Of a DNA stretch of 64,000 bases, positions 1 to 8,165 are shown piece after piece. Location of the stretch: positions 1 to 64,000 of the forward strand of contig NZ_JAKLTQ010000014.1 in the NCBI RefSeq assembly GCF_022012395.1, given 5' to 3'. The stretch's first letter is position 1. Every line of letters starts with the position of its first letter. The position numbers and the translations under genes are program-made. A model generated the notes under the pieces. It was not told the origin of the DNA and ran no database searches. It saw only the letters and a program-made list of their open reading frames with translations. This DNA comes from Arthrobacter hankyongi. GTDB lineage: Bacteria; Actinomycetota; Actinomycetes; Actinomycetales; Micrococcaceae.

Positions 1-314
1 ACGGCATCGTAGAGGTCGCGGAAATCCTTCAGCGTCAGATCACGGCCGTAGTTGACATTGCCCAGGAACCGGATGTCGCCGCGGTCCAGCACCTTGTGCA
101 GCGCCGTGACGATCCCCTTGATCCGCGGGTGGTCCGGGGCCACGCCGTAGCGGATCAGGCCGTAGGGCGCCGGGTACTGGTCGAACAGGTCGATGCTGAC
201 CTCGAAGTCCCGCTCGGCCTTGGTCAGGATGTCGGCGGCATAGACACCGGCGGGGCCGGCGCCGACAATGGCCACTCGCAAAGGTCGCTGATGCTCCGCG
301 GCTGGGTTCGACAC
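1..314 (-). CDS. fprA: ferredoxin--NADP+ reductase, FprA type (partial, N-terminal part)
   Basis: The first 104 codons of a leftward gene that runs off the left edge. FprA-type flavoenzymes move electrons between NADPH and ferredoxins in the cytosol. The N-terminus carries a Rossmann FAD-binding signature (VAIVGAGPAGVYAA), followed by YGLIRYGVAPDHPRIKGI, which is typical of the adrenodoxin-reductase/FprA family (the GVAPDHP motif). The start is GTG at 314, with AAGGA six bases upstream. The family is normally about 450 residues, so roughly three quarters of the gene is missing. The gene is divergent from rarD. Confidence in the family is high; the physiological partner is unknown. Confidence 0.9.
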   Translation of the reverse strand, partial: MSNPAAEHQRPLRVAIVGAGPAGVYAADILTKAERDFEVSIDLFDQYPAPYGLIRYGVAPDHPRIKGIVTALHKVLDRGDIRFLGNVNYGRDLTLKDFRDLYDA

Positions 315-489
315 GAATAGTCCTTCTTCCGGGGGAAAGCTGCTGCGCAATAAGCGCACAGTTGACTATTCTAAATCGCCCGCGGGCCTGCGCCCAAAGC
401 TGCCAGGGTCTCTCAAGTCCGCCGGCCTGGTGCGGAGCCGGCGCCGCCTCCGTCAGCAGGCTTGGAATTCTGTGGTGCGCGGTGGTGTT

Positions 490-1554
490 ATGGCCACTGT
501 GCCTAGCAACCCCATCCCGCCCAACCCGCGCGCCGCAGCGCCGGACGACCTTCTGGCTCCCCCGCAGGACGGTCCGCCCGGCGCCGACCCCGTTGCGGCC
601 CCGGAGGCAGCCGCCGTGCAGCCGCAGCCGGGAGGGCGACGGCGGCGCAGCGAGGGCGGGATCGGCCTGGCGTTCGGCCTGGCCGCCTACGGGCTCTGGG
701 GCGTGCTGCCGCTGTACTTCGCGGTGCTGGTCCCGGCCGGGCCGCTGGAGATCGTGGCAAACCGCGTCGTCTGGTCGCTGCTGTTCTGTCTGCTCCTGGT
801 GACGGCCATCCGCGGCTGGGCAGCATTCAGGGCGGCGCTGGCCGCGCCGCGGATCCTGGGCACTCTGGCCCTGGCGGCGGCCCTCATCGCGGTCAACTGG
901 TTTACCTACACCCTGGCCGTCGTCAATGCGGAGACGATCCAGGCCTCGCTCGGCTACTTCATCAACCCGCTGGTGTCCGTCCTGCTCGGCGTGCTCATCC
1001 TGAAGGAACGGCTGCGGGTCATCCAATGGGTGGCCTTGGGCATTGCCCTGCTGGCGGTGCTGGTGCTCAGCTTCGCCTACGGGGCGGTGCCTTGGCTCGC
1101 GCTGGTACTGGCCCTCTCGTTCGGCTTCTACGGGCTGGTGAAGAAGAATGTCGGCGCCAAGGTCGACGCCGTGACCAGCCTGAGCGTGGAGACCCTGGTC
1201 CTGACGCCCGTCTCCCTCGTGGTCATGGCCGTGCTGTTGACCGGCGGTTCCGCCACCCTGCTGACGCAGGGCCCGGGGCACTTCTGGCTGATGGCCGCCG
1301 GCGGCCTGATCACCGCCCTGCCGCTGCTGTTCTTTGGCGCCGCGGCGCGCCGGCTGCCGCTGAGCACCGTGGGCATGCTCCAGTACCTCGCCCCGCTGAT
1401 GCAGTTCGTCATCGCCCTGACGGTCTTCCACGAACCGATGCCGCCGGAGCGCTGGGCGGGCTTCGGCCTGATCTGGCTGTCCCTGATCCTCCTGACTGCG
1501 GACATGATCCGGACCTACAGCGCCGCCCGGCGGCAGCCGGCCATAGTCTGCTAG
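490..1554 (+). CDS. rarD: RarD/EamA-family membrane transporter
   Basis: A 354-residue multi-spanning membrane protein. It has an N-terminal Pro/Ala-rich cytosolic extension of about 55 residues, then roughly ten hydrophobic helices forming two EamA repeats. Motifs such as GLAAYGLWGVLPLYF, VNWFTYTLAVV and SLGYFINPLVSVLLG are characteristic of RarD, the drug/metabolite transporter subgroup originally linked to chloramphenicol sensitivity. The real substrate of the family is not established. ATG 490 was chosen; an in-frame ATG at 430 would only lengthen the disordered tail, and neither has a strong ribosome-binding site. The 3' end overlaps the convergent stress-protein gene by four bases. Confidence 0.88.
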   Translation: MATVPSNPIPPNPRAAAPDDLLAPPQDGPPGADPVAAPEAAAVQPQPGGRRRRSEGGIGLAFGLAAYGLWGVLPLYFAVLVPAGPLEIVANRVVWSLLFCLLLVTAIRGWAAFRAALAAPRILGTLALAAALIAVNWFTYTLAVVNAETIQASLGYFINPLVSVLLGVLILKERLRVIQWVALGIALLAVLVLSFAYGAVPWLALVLALSFGFYGLVKKNVGAKVDAVTSLSVETLVLTPVSLVVMAVLLTGGSATLLTQGPGHFWLMAAGGLITALPLLFFGAAARRLPLSTVGMLQYLAPLMQFVIALTVFHEPMPPERWAGFGLIWLSLILLTADMIRTYSAARRQPAIVC

Positions 1555-2429
1555 GACGTCCGCAGCCCCTCCAGGCCGCCCTGATGGTCGCGCGGTACCA
1601 CCACCAGCGGTACCGGCAGCGCGCGCAGCACCTTGTTGGCGGTGCTGCCCAGGAAGAGCCGGTTCCGCTGCGCCAGCCGGCTGGAACCAATCATCGCGAT
1701 TTCCCCTTCCTCCCAATCCAGGCTGTCGATCGCTTCCTCGATGGTCCGCCCGTGGGCCACCTGGACCGTGGCCTGGTGCTCGGGGATCCTGGTCGCCGCC
1801 TCGGCCAGTACGGAATTGGCATGCAGGTGCGCCTGGTGCAGCGGTTCCCCGGTATCGCCGGGATCCTTCACGTCCAAGGCAACAATCGAAACCAGCCGCA
1901 GCGGCAGTTTGCGCCGCCGCGCCGCGTTGATGGCAATATCCCGGGCCGCCTGGGCGCCGGGGCGCTCGCCGATGAAGGCGGTCAGCCGCGTGACCGGTTC
2001 GGTACGCTGGTAGCCGCGGGGAGCCAGCGCCACCGGGACCGGCGAGGCGTGCAGCAGCGCGTTCGCCACGCTGCCGATGGTGGCGCGCTTGAACAGACCG
2101 TTGCTGGCGGCACCGACCACGACCAGCAGCGCCTGTACTTCCCCGGCCGCCTCGATCAGGCCCTCGGCGAAGGACTCGGCGGTCCGGACCTTGAACTCTG
2201 CAGGTACATCGTGCGGGACCAGGGCGAGCGCCTCTTCCCGGGCCCGGCTGATCATCTCCTCGCCGCTGCCGATCCGGGTTCCCAAGGCTGTCTCGGACAG
2301 GTAGGGGGCGTCCGAGGGCAGAACGTAGACCAAATCCAAGCCGGTGCCCTGGGTTCGGGCAATCGCGACGGCGAGCCGGACCGCGTCCGCTCCCCTGTCA
2401 TCCGGCTGGTATCCCACGACATAGCGCAT
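1551..2429 (-). CDS. tandem-domain universal stress protein (UspA family)
   Basis: A 292-residue cytosolic protein made of two UspA domains in tandem (about 1-145 and 150-292). Domain 1 begins MRYVVGYQPDDRGADAV; domain 2 ends with an ATP-loop-like stretch (IGSSRLAQRNRLFLGSTANKVL), similar to the G-2X-G-9X-G(S/T) loop of nucleotide-binding Usps. Such proteins are induced by stress or starvation in actinobacteria. The start is ATG 2429, with GAAGGGA nine bases upstream; another ATG at 2438 is possible. Its TAG and the rarD TAG interlock in a shared CTAG. Promoter and repeat DNA lie upstream. Confidence 0.88.
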   Translation of the reverse strand: MRYVVGYQPDDRGADAVRLAVAIARTQGTGLDLVYVLPSDAPYLSETALGTRIGSGEEMISRAREEALALVPHDVPAEFKVRTAESFAEGLIEAAGEVQALLVVVGAASNGLFKRATIGSVANALLHASPVPVALAPRGYQRTEPVTRLTAFIGERPGAQAARDIAINAARRRKLPLRLVSIVALDVKDPGDTGEPLHQAHLHANSVLAEAATRIPEHQATVQVAHGRTIEEAIDSLDWEEGEIAMIGSSRLAQRNRLFLGSTANKVLRALPVPLVVVPRDHQGGLEGLRTS

Positions 2430-2610
2430 CTGAACCATTCCCTTCGGCACCGGGCTGCGGCGGGAGCACCTGCGCTGGAGCATCGCCGTCGAAGCGTCCA
2501 AGCATCTGCAGTTCAGACTCTACCGCTGCGGCCCGGATGCGACGAGGGGCGGTCCGGCACCGTCCGCGGTTGCGGATGGCGCCGGACCGCCCCTCGGGCT
2601 GGCGCTGGCT

Positions 2611-2718
2611 GCTAGCGCGTCGCACTTTCCCACCGCTCGCTCCGCTCGCGGCGGGACCCTCGGTGCTAGCGCGTCACACCTTCCCACCGCTCGCTCCGCT
2701 CGCGGCGGGACCCTCGGT
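2611..2718. repeat. two tandem 54-bp direct repeats downstream of gabT
   Basis: Two near-identical 54-base units (2611-2664 and 2665-2718) each begin GCTAGCGCGTC and end GGGACCCTCGGT. A third GCTAGC at 2719-2724 contains the gabT stop codon. Each unit can fold on the minus strand as a 9-bp stem (TCCCGCCGC with GCGGTGGGA, one G-U pair) around an 11-base loop, so gabT transcripts would end in two consecutive hairpins. A 21-base core of the unit recurs after rex at 55588-55608. The remaining bases of 2430-2719 hold no recognisable gene and presumably the promoter of the stress-protein gene. Confidence 0.9.
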
Positions 2719-2719
2719 G

Positions 2720-4096
2720 CTAGCTGGCGGCGCGGATGGCCGCCTCGAGCACGTCGAGCGCGTCCGCGAGCAGTTCGTCGCTGATCACCAGCGGCGGCAG
2801 CAGGCGGATCACGTTGCCGTAGGTGCCGCAGGTGAGGATCACGACGCCGTTCTCCAGGCAGTTGGCCGCGATGGCCTTGGTGGCCTCCGGGTTCGGCTCC
2901 TTGGTGGTCGCGGCGGTGCCGGACTTGACGAACTCCAGCGCGAGCATGGCGCCGCGGCCGCGCACCTCGCCGATGATGCCGGATTCCTCGGCCAGCTTGT
3001 TCAGGCGCTCCTTGACCTGGACCTCAATGGCCTTGGCGCGGGCGTTCAGGTCCAGCTCCTCCATGGTGCGGATGGCGCCCAGGGCGGCGGCGCAGGCCAC
3101 CGGGTTGCCGCCGTAGGTGCCGCCGAGGCCGCCGCCGTGCACGGCGTCCAGCAGCTCGGCGCGGCCGGTGACGGCCGAGAGCGGCATGCCGCCGGCGATG
3201 CCCTTGGCCATGGTGATCAGGTCAGGAACGATGCCCTCGTGCTCGGAGGCGAACCAGGCGCCGGTGCGGCAGAAGCCGGCCTGGACCTCGTCCGCGATGA
3301 AGACGATGCCCTTCTCCTTGGCCCAGGCGGCCAGCGCCGGCAGGAAGCCCTCGGCCGGGACAATGAAGCCGCCCTCGCCCTGGATCGGTTCGATGATGAT
3401 GGCCGCGACGTTCTCGCCGCCGATCTGCTTCTCGATCATGGTGATCGCGCGCTGGGCGGCCTGGGCACCGGTGATCTGCGGGTTTTCCTCGCGGAACGGA
3501 TAGCTCATCGGCACCCGGTAGATCTCCGGTGCGAACGGTCCGAAGGAGCCGGCCGGGCTGGACTTGTACGGGTTGGCCTTGGCGGTCAGGCCCATGGTCA
3601 GGTTGGTGCGGCCGTGGTAGGCGTGGTCGAAGGCGACGACGGCGCTGCGGCCGGTGGCCAGCCGGGCCACCTTGACGGCGTTCTCGACAGCCTCGGCCCC
3701 GGAGTTGAACAGTACCGAGCGCTTCTCGTGGTCGCCCGGGGTCAGCTCGGCGAGCTTCTCGGCCACGGCGACATAACCCTCGTAGGGGCTGATCATGAAG
3801 CAGGTATGGGTGAAGTGCTGGACCTGCTCCTGTACTGCGGCAACCACTGCCGGGTCGGAGGCGCCGACACTGGTCACAGCAATGCCGGAGCCCAGGTCGA
3901 TGAAGCGGTTGCCGTCCACGTCCTCGATGATGCCGCCGTCGGCGTCGGCCACGTACACCGGAACGCTCGAGCTCACACCCGCGGCGACGACCTTCGCGCG
4001 ACGGACGGCGAGCTCGGTGGACTTGGGACCCGGGAACGTCCCGACCTTGCGCGTCTGCTCGAGGCGGTACTGCGGCTGGGTTGCCTGCGTGGTCAT
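2720..4096 (-). CDS. gabT: 4-aminobutyrate aminotransferase
   Basis: A 458-residue class III PLP aminotransferase that converts GABA and 2-oxoglutarate to succinate semialdehyde and glutamate in the cytosol. It shows FNSGAEAVENAVKVAR (phosphate-binding), AFDHAYHGRTN, IIIEPIQGEGGF, IADEVQAGFCRTG (Asp269, which pairs with the PLP ring) and TMAKGIAGGMPL with the Schiff-base Lys298. Length is normal for GabT. The start is ATG 4096 with AAAGG upstream. A succinate-semialdehyde dehydrogenase gene does not follow it here. It is divergent from a PucR-type regulator, the likely control gene. Ornithine-type specificity cannot be excluded from sequence alone. Confidence 0.93.
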   Translation of the reverse strand: MTTQATQPQYRLEQTRKVGTFPGPKSTELAVRRAKVVAAGVSSSVPVYVADADGGIIEDVDGNRFIDLGSGIAVTSVGASDPAVVAAVQEQVQHFTHTCFMISPYEGYVAVAEKLAELTPGDHEKRSVLFNSGAEAVENAVKVARLATGRSAVVAFDHAYHGRTNLTMGLTAKANPYKSSPAGSFGPFAPEIYRVPMSYPFREENPQITGAQAAQRAITMIEKQIGGENVAAIIIEPIQGEGGFIVPAEGFLPALAAWAKEKGIVFIADEVQAGFCRTGAWFASEHEGIVPDLITMAKGIAGGMPLSAVTGRAELLDAVHGGGLGGTYGGNPVACAAALGAIRTMEELDLNARAKAIEVQVKERLNKLAEESGIIGEVRGRGAMLALEFVKSGTAATTKEPNPEATKAIAANCLENGVVILTCGTYGNVIRLLPPLVISDELLADALDVLEAAIRAAS

Positions 4097-4293
4097 GGTT
4101 TGCCTTTCGTTATGGAAAACTGTCCGGTCACCCGGCCCGGTGGCCGCGGCGGCGTCGGAGGCCGCTTCTTAAGTTGAGGAAGGTGCGGCGGTGCCGCGAC
4201 ATAGCCGAGATTACGCCCCGGCGGCGGCCCCTGCCTATGGGTCAACGCACAACCGGACCGTAATCCGTGGTGCATCTGTACAACCGACGACCG

Positions 4294-4305
4294 TATAGTT
4301 GGCCC
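4294..4305 (+). promoter_or_regulatory. -10 element of a probable leaderless promoter (pucR-type gene)
   Basis: TATAGT at 4294-4299 lies six bases before ATG 4306, so transcription would start at or next to the A of the start codon. No ribosome-binding site is visible. The rest of the gabT/regulator gap (4097-4293) holds an imperfect dyad near 4270-4285 and nothing coding. Confidence 0.6.
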
Positions 4306-5748
4306 ATGGCTGTCACACTTGCCGACCTCCTGGCCACGCAGTCCCTCCACCTGATGCCCGCGGGGACGGCCAAGGGTAATCCCGACGCGCCGATCACCTG
4401 GGTGGCCTCGACCGAGCTCGAAGACCCGCTGCCCTTCCTCAGCGGCGGCGAAGTGGTGCTCACCACCGGGCTGCGCCAGACCAGCGCCTCGACCCAGCGC
4501 CGCTTTGTCCGCCGTGTCCACGAGGCCGGGGCGGTGGCCATCGGCTTTGCCCTGGGCCTGACCCACCGCCAGGTGCCGGCGGCCCTGCTGTCCGAGGCGG
4601 AGGTCCTGGACCTGCCGGTCTTCGAGGTCCCCTACGAGACTCCGTTCGTGGCCATCAGCCGCATGGTGGCCGATGCCATTTCGGCCGACCACTATGGAAA
4701 GCTCGAGCGCCTGCTGCGCGACCACCAGGCGCTGGCCGGCTCGCTGCTGGGCGGCGGCGGGCTGCCCGCGCTGCTGCGCGCGCTGTCGGTCATGGTGGGC
4801 ACCGACGTCGCCCTGTTCCAGTACGGAACGCAGCTGTTCAGCACCCGCCGCGGCAACGGCGGCGGCACCTGGGACCAGGTGCCGATTGCCACCGGGCTGA
4901 AGGACCGCTGCACGCTGGCGCTGGCCGAGCCCTACGAACGCAACGCCATCGTGGCCTATGCCCAAAGCCTGGTCTCGGTGGAACTGAGCAACCAGGCCCA
5001 GCGGCGCGCCGGCGACCGCCGCGTTGTGGGCCAGCTGCTGCAGGACATCATCCGGGGCACCCTGCAGGGACCGGACGCGGTCCTGCGCCTGAACACCGTC
5101 GGCATCGACGCCGGCCGGCGCCAGCGGGTGCTGCTGGTGCAGGCCGTGGGAGGCCAGCGCCGCGCCTTGCCCACCCTGCCGCTGCCGGCGGCGTTCGAGG
5201 ACGGGGCCAGCGGCATCCTGGACGAGCGCCTGGTGGTCGTGGTGCCGGATCCCAAGACATCCGCGTCGGCGCAGCGGCTGGGCGAGCAGCTGAGCAGCTA
5301 CCTGCACGAGGCCGGCCTGGCCGCCAACGTGGGCGTCGGCGGCAGCTACGCCCAGCCGAACGGGCTGCGCTGGAGCTACTTCGAGGCCAAGGAAGCGCTG
5401 ACCCGCGGCGGCCGGCTGAACCTGCCCGAGCGGCTCTCGCTGACCTCGCTGCTGCTGGCCTCGGAGGATGTGCCGCTGGCGGACCTGGCGGCGGAGGCCC
5501 TGCAGCCGCTCGAGGCCTTCGACGCAGCCCACGGCGCCGAACTGCTGTCGACGCTCGAAGCGTTCCTGGACCTGAACGGCTCGGTGGCCGCGGTGGCCGC
5601 GGCACTGGACCTGCACCGGAACTCGGTCCGGTACCGGCTTGCGCAGATCGTGGAACTGACCGGCTACGACCCGGCGCTTACCGCGGACCGGGTGCATCTG
5701 TGGCTGGCCCTGGCGGTGCGCCGGATGGGCACCGAAGCCGGGGCCTGA
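4306..5748 (+). CDS. PucR-family transcriptional regulator
   Basis: A 480-residue regulator with the standard PucR layout: an N-terminal PucR domain (about 1-125, starting MAVTLADLLATQSL), a GGDEF-like central region (about 160-380), and a C-terminal helix-turn-helix of the CdaR/PucR type (FLDLNGSVAAVAAALDLHRNSVRYRLAQI, about 425-455). PucR-type proteins usually activate nearby catabolic genes, such as purine or GABA genes, in response to the substrate. It is divergent from gabT with a 209-bp gap, so control of gabT is a reasonable inference. ATG 4306 is preferred over ATG 4267 because the promoter -10 box lies between them. Confidence 0.88.
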   Translation: MAVTLADLLATQSLHLMPAGTAKGNPDAPITWVASTELEDPLPFLSGGEVVLTTGLRQTSASTQRRFVRRVHEAGAVAIGFALGLTHRQVPAALLSEAEVLDLPVFEVPYETPFVAISRMVADAISADHYGKLERLLRDHQALAGSLLGGGGLPALLRALSVMVGTDVALFQYGTQLFSTRRGNGGGTWDQVPIATGLKDRCTLALAEPYERNAIVAYAQSLVSVELSNQAQRRAGDRRVVGQLLQDIIRGTLQGPDAVLRLNTVGIDAGRRQRVLLVQAVGGQRRALPTLPLPAAFEDGASGILDERLVVVVPDPKTSASAQRLGEQLSSYLHEAGLAANVGVGGSYAQPNGLRWSYFEAKEALTRGGRLNLPERLSLTSLLLASEDVPLADLAAEALQPLEAFDAAHGAELLSTLEAFLDLNGSVAAVAAALDLHRNSVRYRLAQIVELTGYDPALTADRVHLWLALAVRRMGTEAGA

Positions 5749-5806
5749 ACGGCCGCACGCCGCAATGGTATTGCGCCCGGACCCGGTCAGGCACAAGGCT
5801 TAGCCC

Positions 5807-6448
5807 ATGGCACACGAAACGCATGAGAGCCGCGTCTGCACCTGGCTCGGGGAGGACGATCCGACCCGCGCGGACACCGCGACCATCAACCTCGAACCCG
5901 AGCGGCTGACCGCTCACGGCGCCTCGCGCGCATCCGACTACGCCGCGAGCTGGTCCCTGAGCACCGGCGAGAACTGGATCACCGAGCACGTCACGGTCTC
6001 CGTCCATGGGACCGGCTGGAGCCGGCATCTGGACCTGCAGCGGGCCCCCAGCGGCAGCTGGACGGTCCGGGCTGCTTCCTTCGGCGATCCGGCGCAGGCC
6101 GGGCTGGCCGGCCTGCCCGAACCCGGCATCGCCGACCCGCACGCCCTGGACCAGGCGCTGGACTGCGACATCGAGTACTGTCCGGCCACCAACTCGATGC
6201 CCATCCTGCGCCTGGGCCTGGTCCACGACGCCGAGGCGGCCGCCGAGCTGACCATGGCCTGGATCCGGGTGCCCAGCCTGGCCGTGGAGACCTCGCAGCA
6301 GCTCTATGCCGGCAGCAGCGCCTACCGGGACGACGCCGGCGCCGCGGTGGTTTCCTACAGCAGCGGGGACTTCAGCTCCGAGCTGACGGTGGATCCGGAC
6401 GGCATCGTCATCGACTATCCGGGGCTGGCCGCCCGGCGCCGCGGCTGA
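5807..6448 (+). CDS. putative glycolipid-binding (DUF1089-type) protein
   Basis: A 213-residue cytosolic protein with no signal peptide. It matches the pattern of the Pfam 'putative glycolipid-binding' family formerly called DUF1089: an N-terminal RxCTWLGED, a central CDIEYCPATNSMPILRL, VPSLAVETSQQLYAG, and a C-terminal VDPDGIVIDYPGL. The family is built of beta-strands and its biochemical role is poorly known; the name rests on structural similarity. AAGG eight bases before ATG 5807 could be a weak ribosome-binding site. It lies 58 bp after the PucR-type gene and 84 bp before the next gene. The family call is recalled from motif pattern only. Confidence 0.7.
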   Translation: MAHETHESRVCTWLGEDDPTRADTATINLEPERLTAHGASRASDYAASWSLSTGENWITEHVTVSVHGTGWSRHLDLQRAPSGSWTVRAASFGDPAQAGLAGLPEPGIADPHALDQALDCDIEYCPATNSMPILRLGLVHDAEAAAELTMAWIRVPSLAVETSQQLYAGSSAYRDDAGAAVVSYSSGDFSSELTVDPDGIVIDYPGLAARRRG

Positions 6449-6532
6449 CCGTAGGATGGTCAATGCGGCCCGGCCGCAACCCGCCGGGCTCCGGCGGTGG
6501 AACCACAGCCAGGAATGTGAGCAAAGGAAACC

Positions 6533-6967
6533 ATGCCGGAAATGTTCGTGGATAAGTTCCGCGCCCTTGTCCCCAAGTACCTGGACCGCCAGTGGGCCGA
6601 AACGGACGGGATTTCCTACGAGGAACTCGAGGAACTGCTCGGGACCTACAAGTTCCACGTCCCACAGGCGCTCGTGGAGTTCTACCATGCGGTCGGCGGG
6701 TGCGAAGACCTGATGGAGGCCCACGACTTCTTCTGGGACCCGGACGAACTGGAAATCGAAGACGGGTTCCTGCTGTTCCTGGACGAAATGGATGAGGAGG
6801 CCAACTGGGGCATCCGGGCCGAACACCTTGCCGTGCCGGATCCGATCGTCTGGATCCGCACCAACAGCCCGGCGCCGAGCTGGCAGAGCGAGGAGGCGAC
6901 CTTCAGCGAGTTCGTCTTCGACATGTTCGACTGGGTCTTCGACGGCGACGTCGATGACGACGACTAA
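6533..6967 (+). CDS. SMI1/KNR4 (SUKH)-like acidic protein
   Basis: A 144-residue, strongly acidic protein ending GDVDDDD. The pattern LVEFYHAVGGCEDL, then FLLFLDEMDEEANWGIRAE, then DPIVWIRTN resembles SMI1/KNR4-fold (SUKH) proteins, with a helical N-terminus, the 'fy..vGg' turn and a 'flDEnq..w.wGi' strand. Members in bacteria are often immunity proteins paired with polymorphic toxins; others are orphan proteins of unknown role. No toxin gene is adjacent, so the immunity role is not supported here. AAAGGA lies before ATG 6533. A strong terminator follows. Confidence 0.55.
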   Translation: MPEMFVDKFRALVPKYLDRQWAETDGISYEELEELLGTYKFHVPQALVEFYHAVGGCEDLMEAHDFFWDPDELEIEDGFLLFLDEMDEEANWGIRAEHLAVPDPIVWIRTNSPAPSWQSEEATFSEFVFDMFDWVFDGDVDDDD

Positions 6968-6985
6968 CCGTTCCCTGCCCTTCCC

Positions 6986-7044
6986 ATCGATTTAACGGAT
7001 AACGCCGTTTTCGGCCGTGAAAGGCCGTTATCCGTCAAGTCGAT
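6986..7044. terminator. bidirectional terminator hairpin
   Basis: Nineteen-base arms at 6986-7004 and 7026-7044 (ATCGATTTAACGGATAACG and its complement, with two G-U-type differences) enclose a loop that itself pairs (GCCGTTTTC with GAAAGGC). It sits between the convergent SMI1-like gene and the polyprenyl synthase gene and could stop both transcripts. Confidence 0.8.
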
Positions 7045-7061
7045 GGCGCTGCGGCGCTTGC

Positions 7062-8162
7062 TTAAACTTCGCGGTCGACGACGCCTTCGGCGAAGGCGGC
7101 CAGGGCCAGCTTCACGGTGCCTTCGGGCAGCGGCTCCAGCACCGCCTTGGCCTCCTCGGCCCATTGGCGGGCCACGTCCCAGGCCCGGCCGGTGACCGGA
7201 TGCTCGCGCAGGGCCCGGACCGCCCGGGCCAGGGCCTCGTCGGACGTCAGGTCCGCGTCCACCAGCGCCAGCACCTCGGCCGCGGAGGCATCGCCGGTGG
7301 CGGCGTCCTGGCGCAGCAGCAGGACCGGCAGGGTGGGCACGCCCTCGCGCAGGTCGGTCCCCGGGGTCTTGCCCGATTTGGCCTTCAGACCGGCGACATC
7401 GATCACGTCGTCGGCAAGCTGGAACGCCACGCCCACCTTTTCGCCGTACTCGACCATGATCCGGACGACGTCGTCCGGAGCATTGGCGAACATCGCGCCG
7501 AACTGCCCGGCGGCGGCAATCAGCGATCCGGTCTTGTCCGCGATCACCGAAAGGTAGTGCTCTACCGGATCCTCGTCCTCGCGCGGGCCCACCGTCTCAT
7601 GCAGCTGGCCCAGGCATAGCCGTTCGAAGGTCCGGGCCTGGATGCCCACGGCCTCCGGCCCCAGCTCCGAGCACAGCAGCGAGGCACGGGCGAAAATCAG
7701 GTCGCCGGCCAGGATCGCCACATGGTTGCCCCAGACCTGGTGCGCGGTGGGTGCGCCGCGGCGGTACGGCGCCGAGTCCATGACGTCGTCGTGGTAGAGC
7801 GTGGCCAGATGCGTCAGCTCCACCACCACCGCGGCCTGGACAACCTCCGGCCGCGCCGCGTCGCCCAAGTGCGAGGCCAGGATGGTCAGCAAGGGCCGGA
7901 CCCGCTTGCCGCCGGCTTCCATCAGGTGCCGGCTGGTGGCGTCGGCTAGCGGGTCCGAGTGGGCGATCGCCGCGCGCAGCTGCTTTTCGACCCGGGCCAG
8001 CGACGTGGAAACACCCGGTCCGAGGTCCGGGTCCAGGGCGACGGCGGCAAAGCCCGCAGGCAGGTTCAGGTTCGTGGCGATGGCGGCGGTGGCCGCATCC
8101 AGATCCATGGATTCCGGCAGGCTGGCTCCGGCGGGGGTCCAGTTCGGTTTGGCGTCAGTCAC
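7062..8162 (-). CDS. long-chain all-trans polyprenyl diphosphate synthase (menaquinone side chain)
   Basis: A 366-residue trans-isoprenyl diphosphate synthase that adds isopentenyl diphosphate units to make the menaquinone tail precursor. The first Asp-rich motif is LYHDDVMD (125-129) followed by RRG; the second is QLADDVID (251-255). Small residues (Ala-Thr-Leu) just before the first motif fit a long-chain product. It has an extra N-terminal segment of about 50 residues. It is the third gene of menG-geranylgeranyl reductase-synthase; only three bases separate its GTG start (8162) from the upstream TGA. Exact chain length cannot be read from sequence. Confidence 0.9.
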   Translation of the reverse strand: MTDAKPNWTPAGASLPESMDLDAATAAIATNLNLPAGFAAVALDPDLGPGVSTSLARVEKQLRAAIAHSDPLADATSRHLMEAGGKRVRPLLTILASHLGDAARPEVVQAAVVVELTHLATLYHDDVMDSAPYRRGAPTAHQVWGNHVAILAGDLIFARASLLCSELGPEAVGIQARTFERLCLGQLHETVGPREDEDPVEHYLSVIADKTGSLIAAAGQFGAMFANAPDDVVRIMVEYGEKVGVAFQLADDVIDVAGLKAKSGKTPGTDLREGVPTLPVLLLRQDAATGDASAAEVLALVDADLTSDEALARAVRALREHPVTGRAWDVARQWAEEAKAVLEPLPEGTVKLALAAFAEGVVDREV

Positions 8163-8165
8163 GGT

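Noticed and set aside
40-1716. A 558-codon open frame antisense to rarD
   Set aside because: Its composition is Gln/Arg/Gly-rich without any domain, and it opposes a clear membrane transporter. High GC keeps such frames open across the window.
6533-6967. The SMI1/KNR4-like gene as immunity gene of a toxin system
   Set aside because: No toxin, secretion or Rhs-type gene is adjacent, so only the fold is reported.
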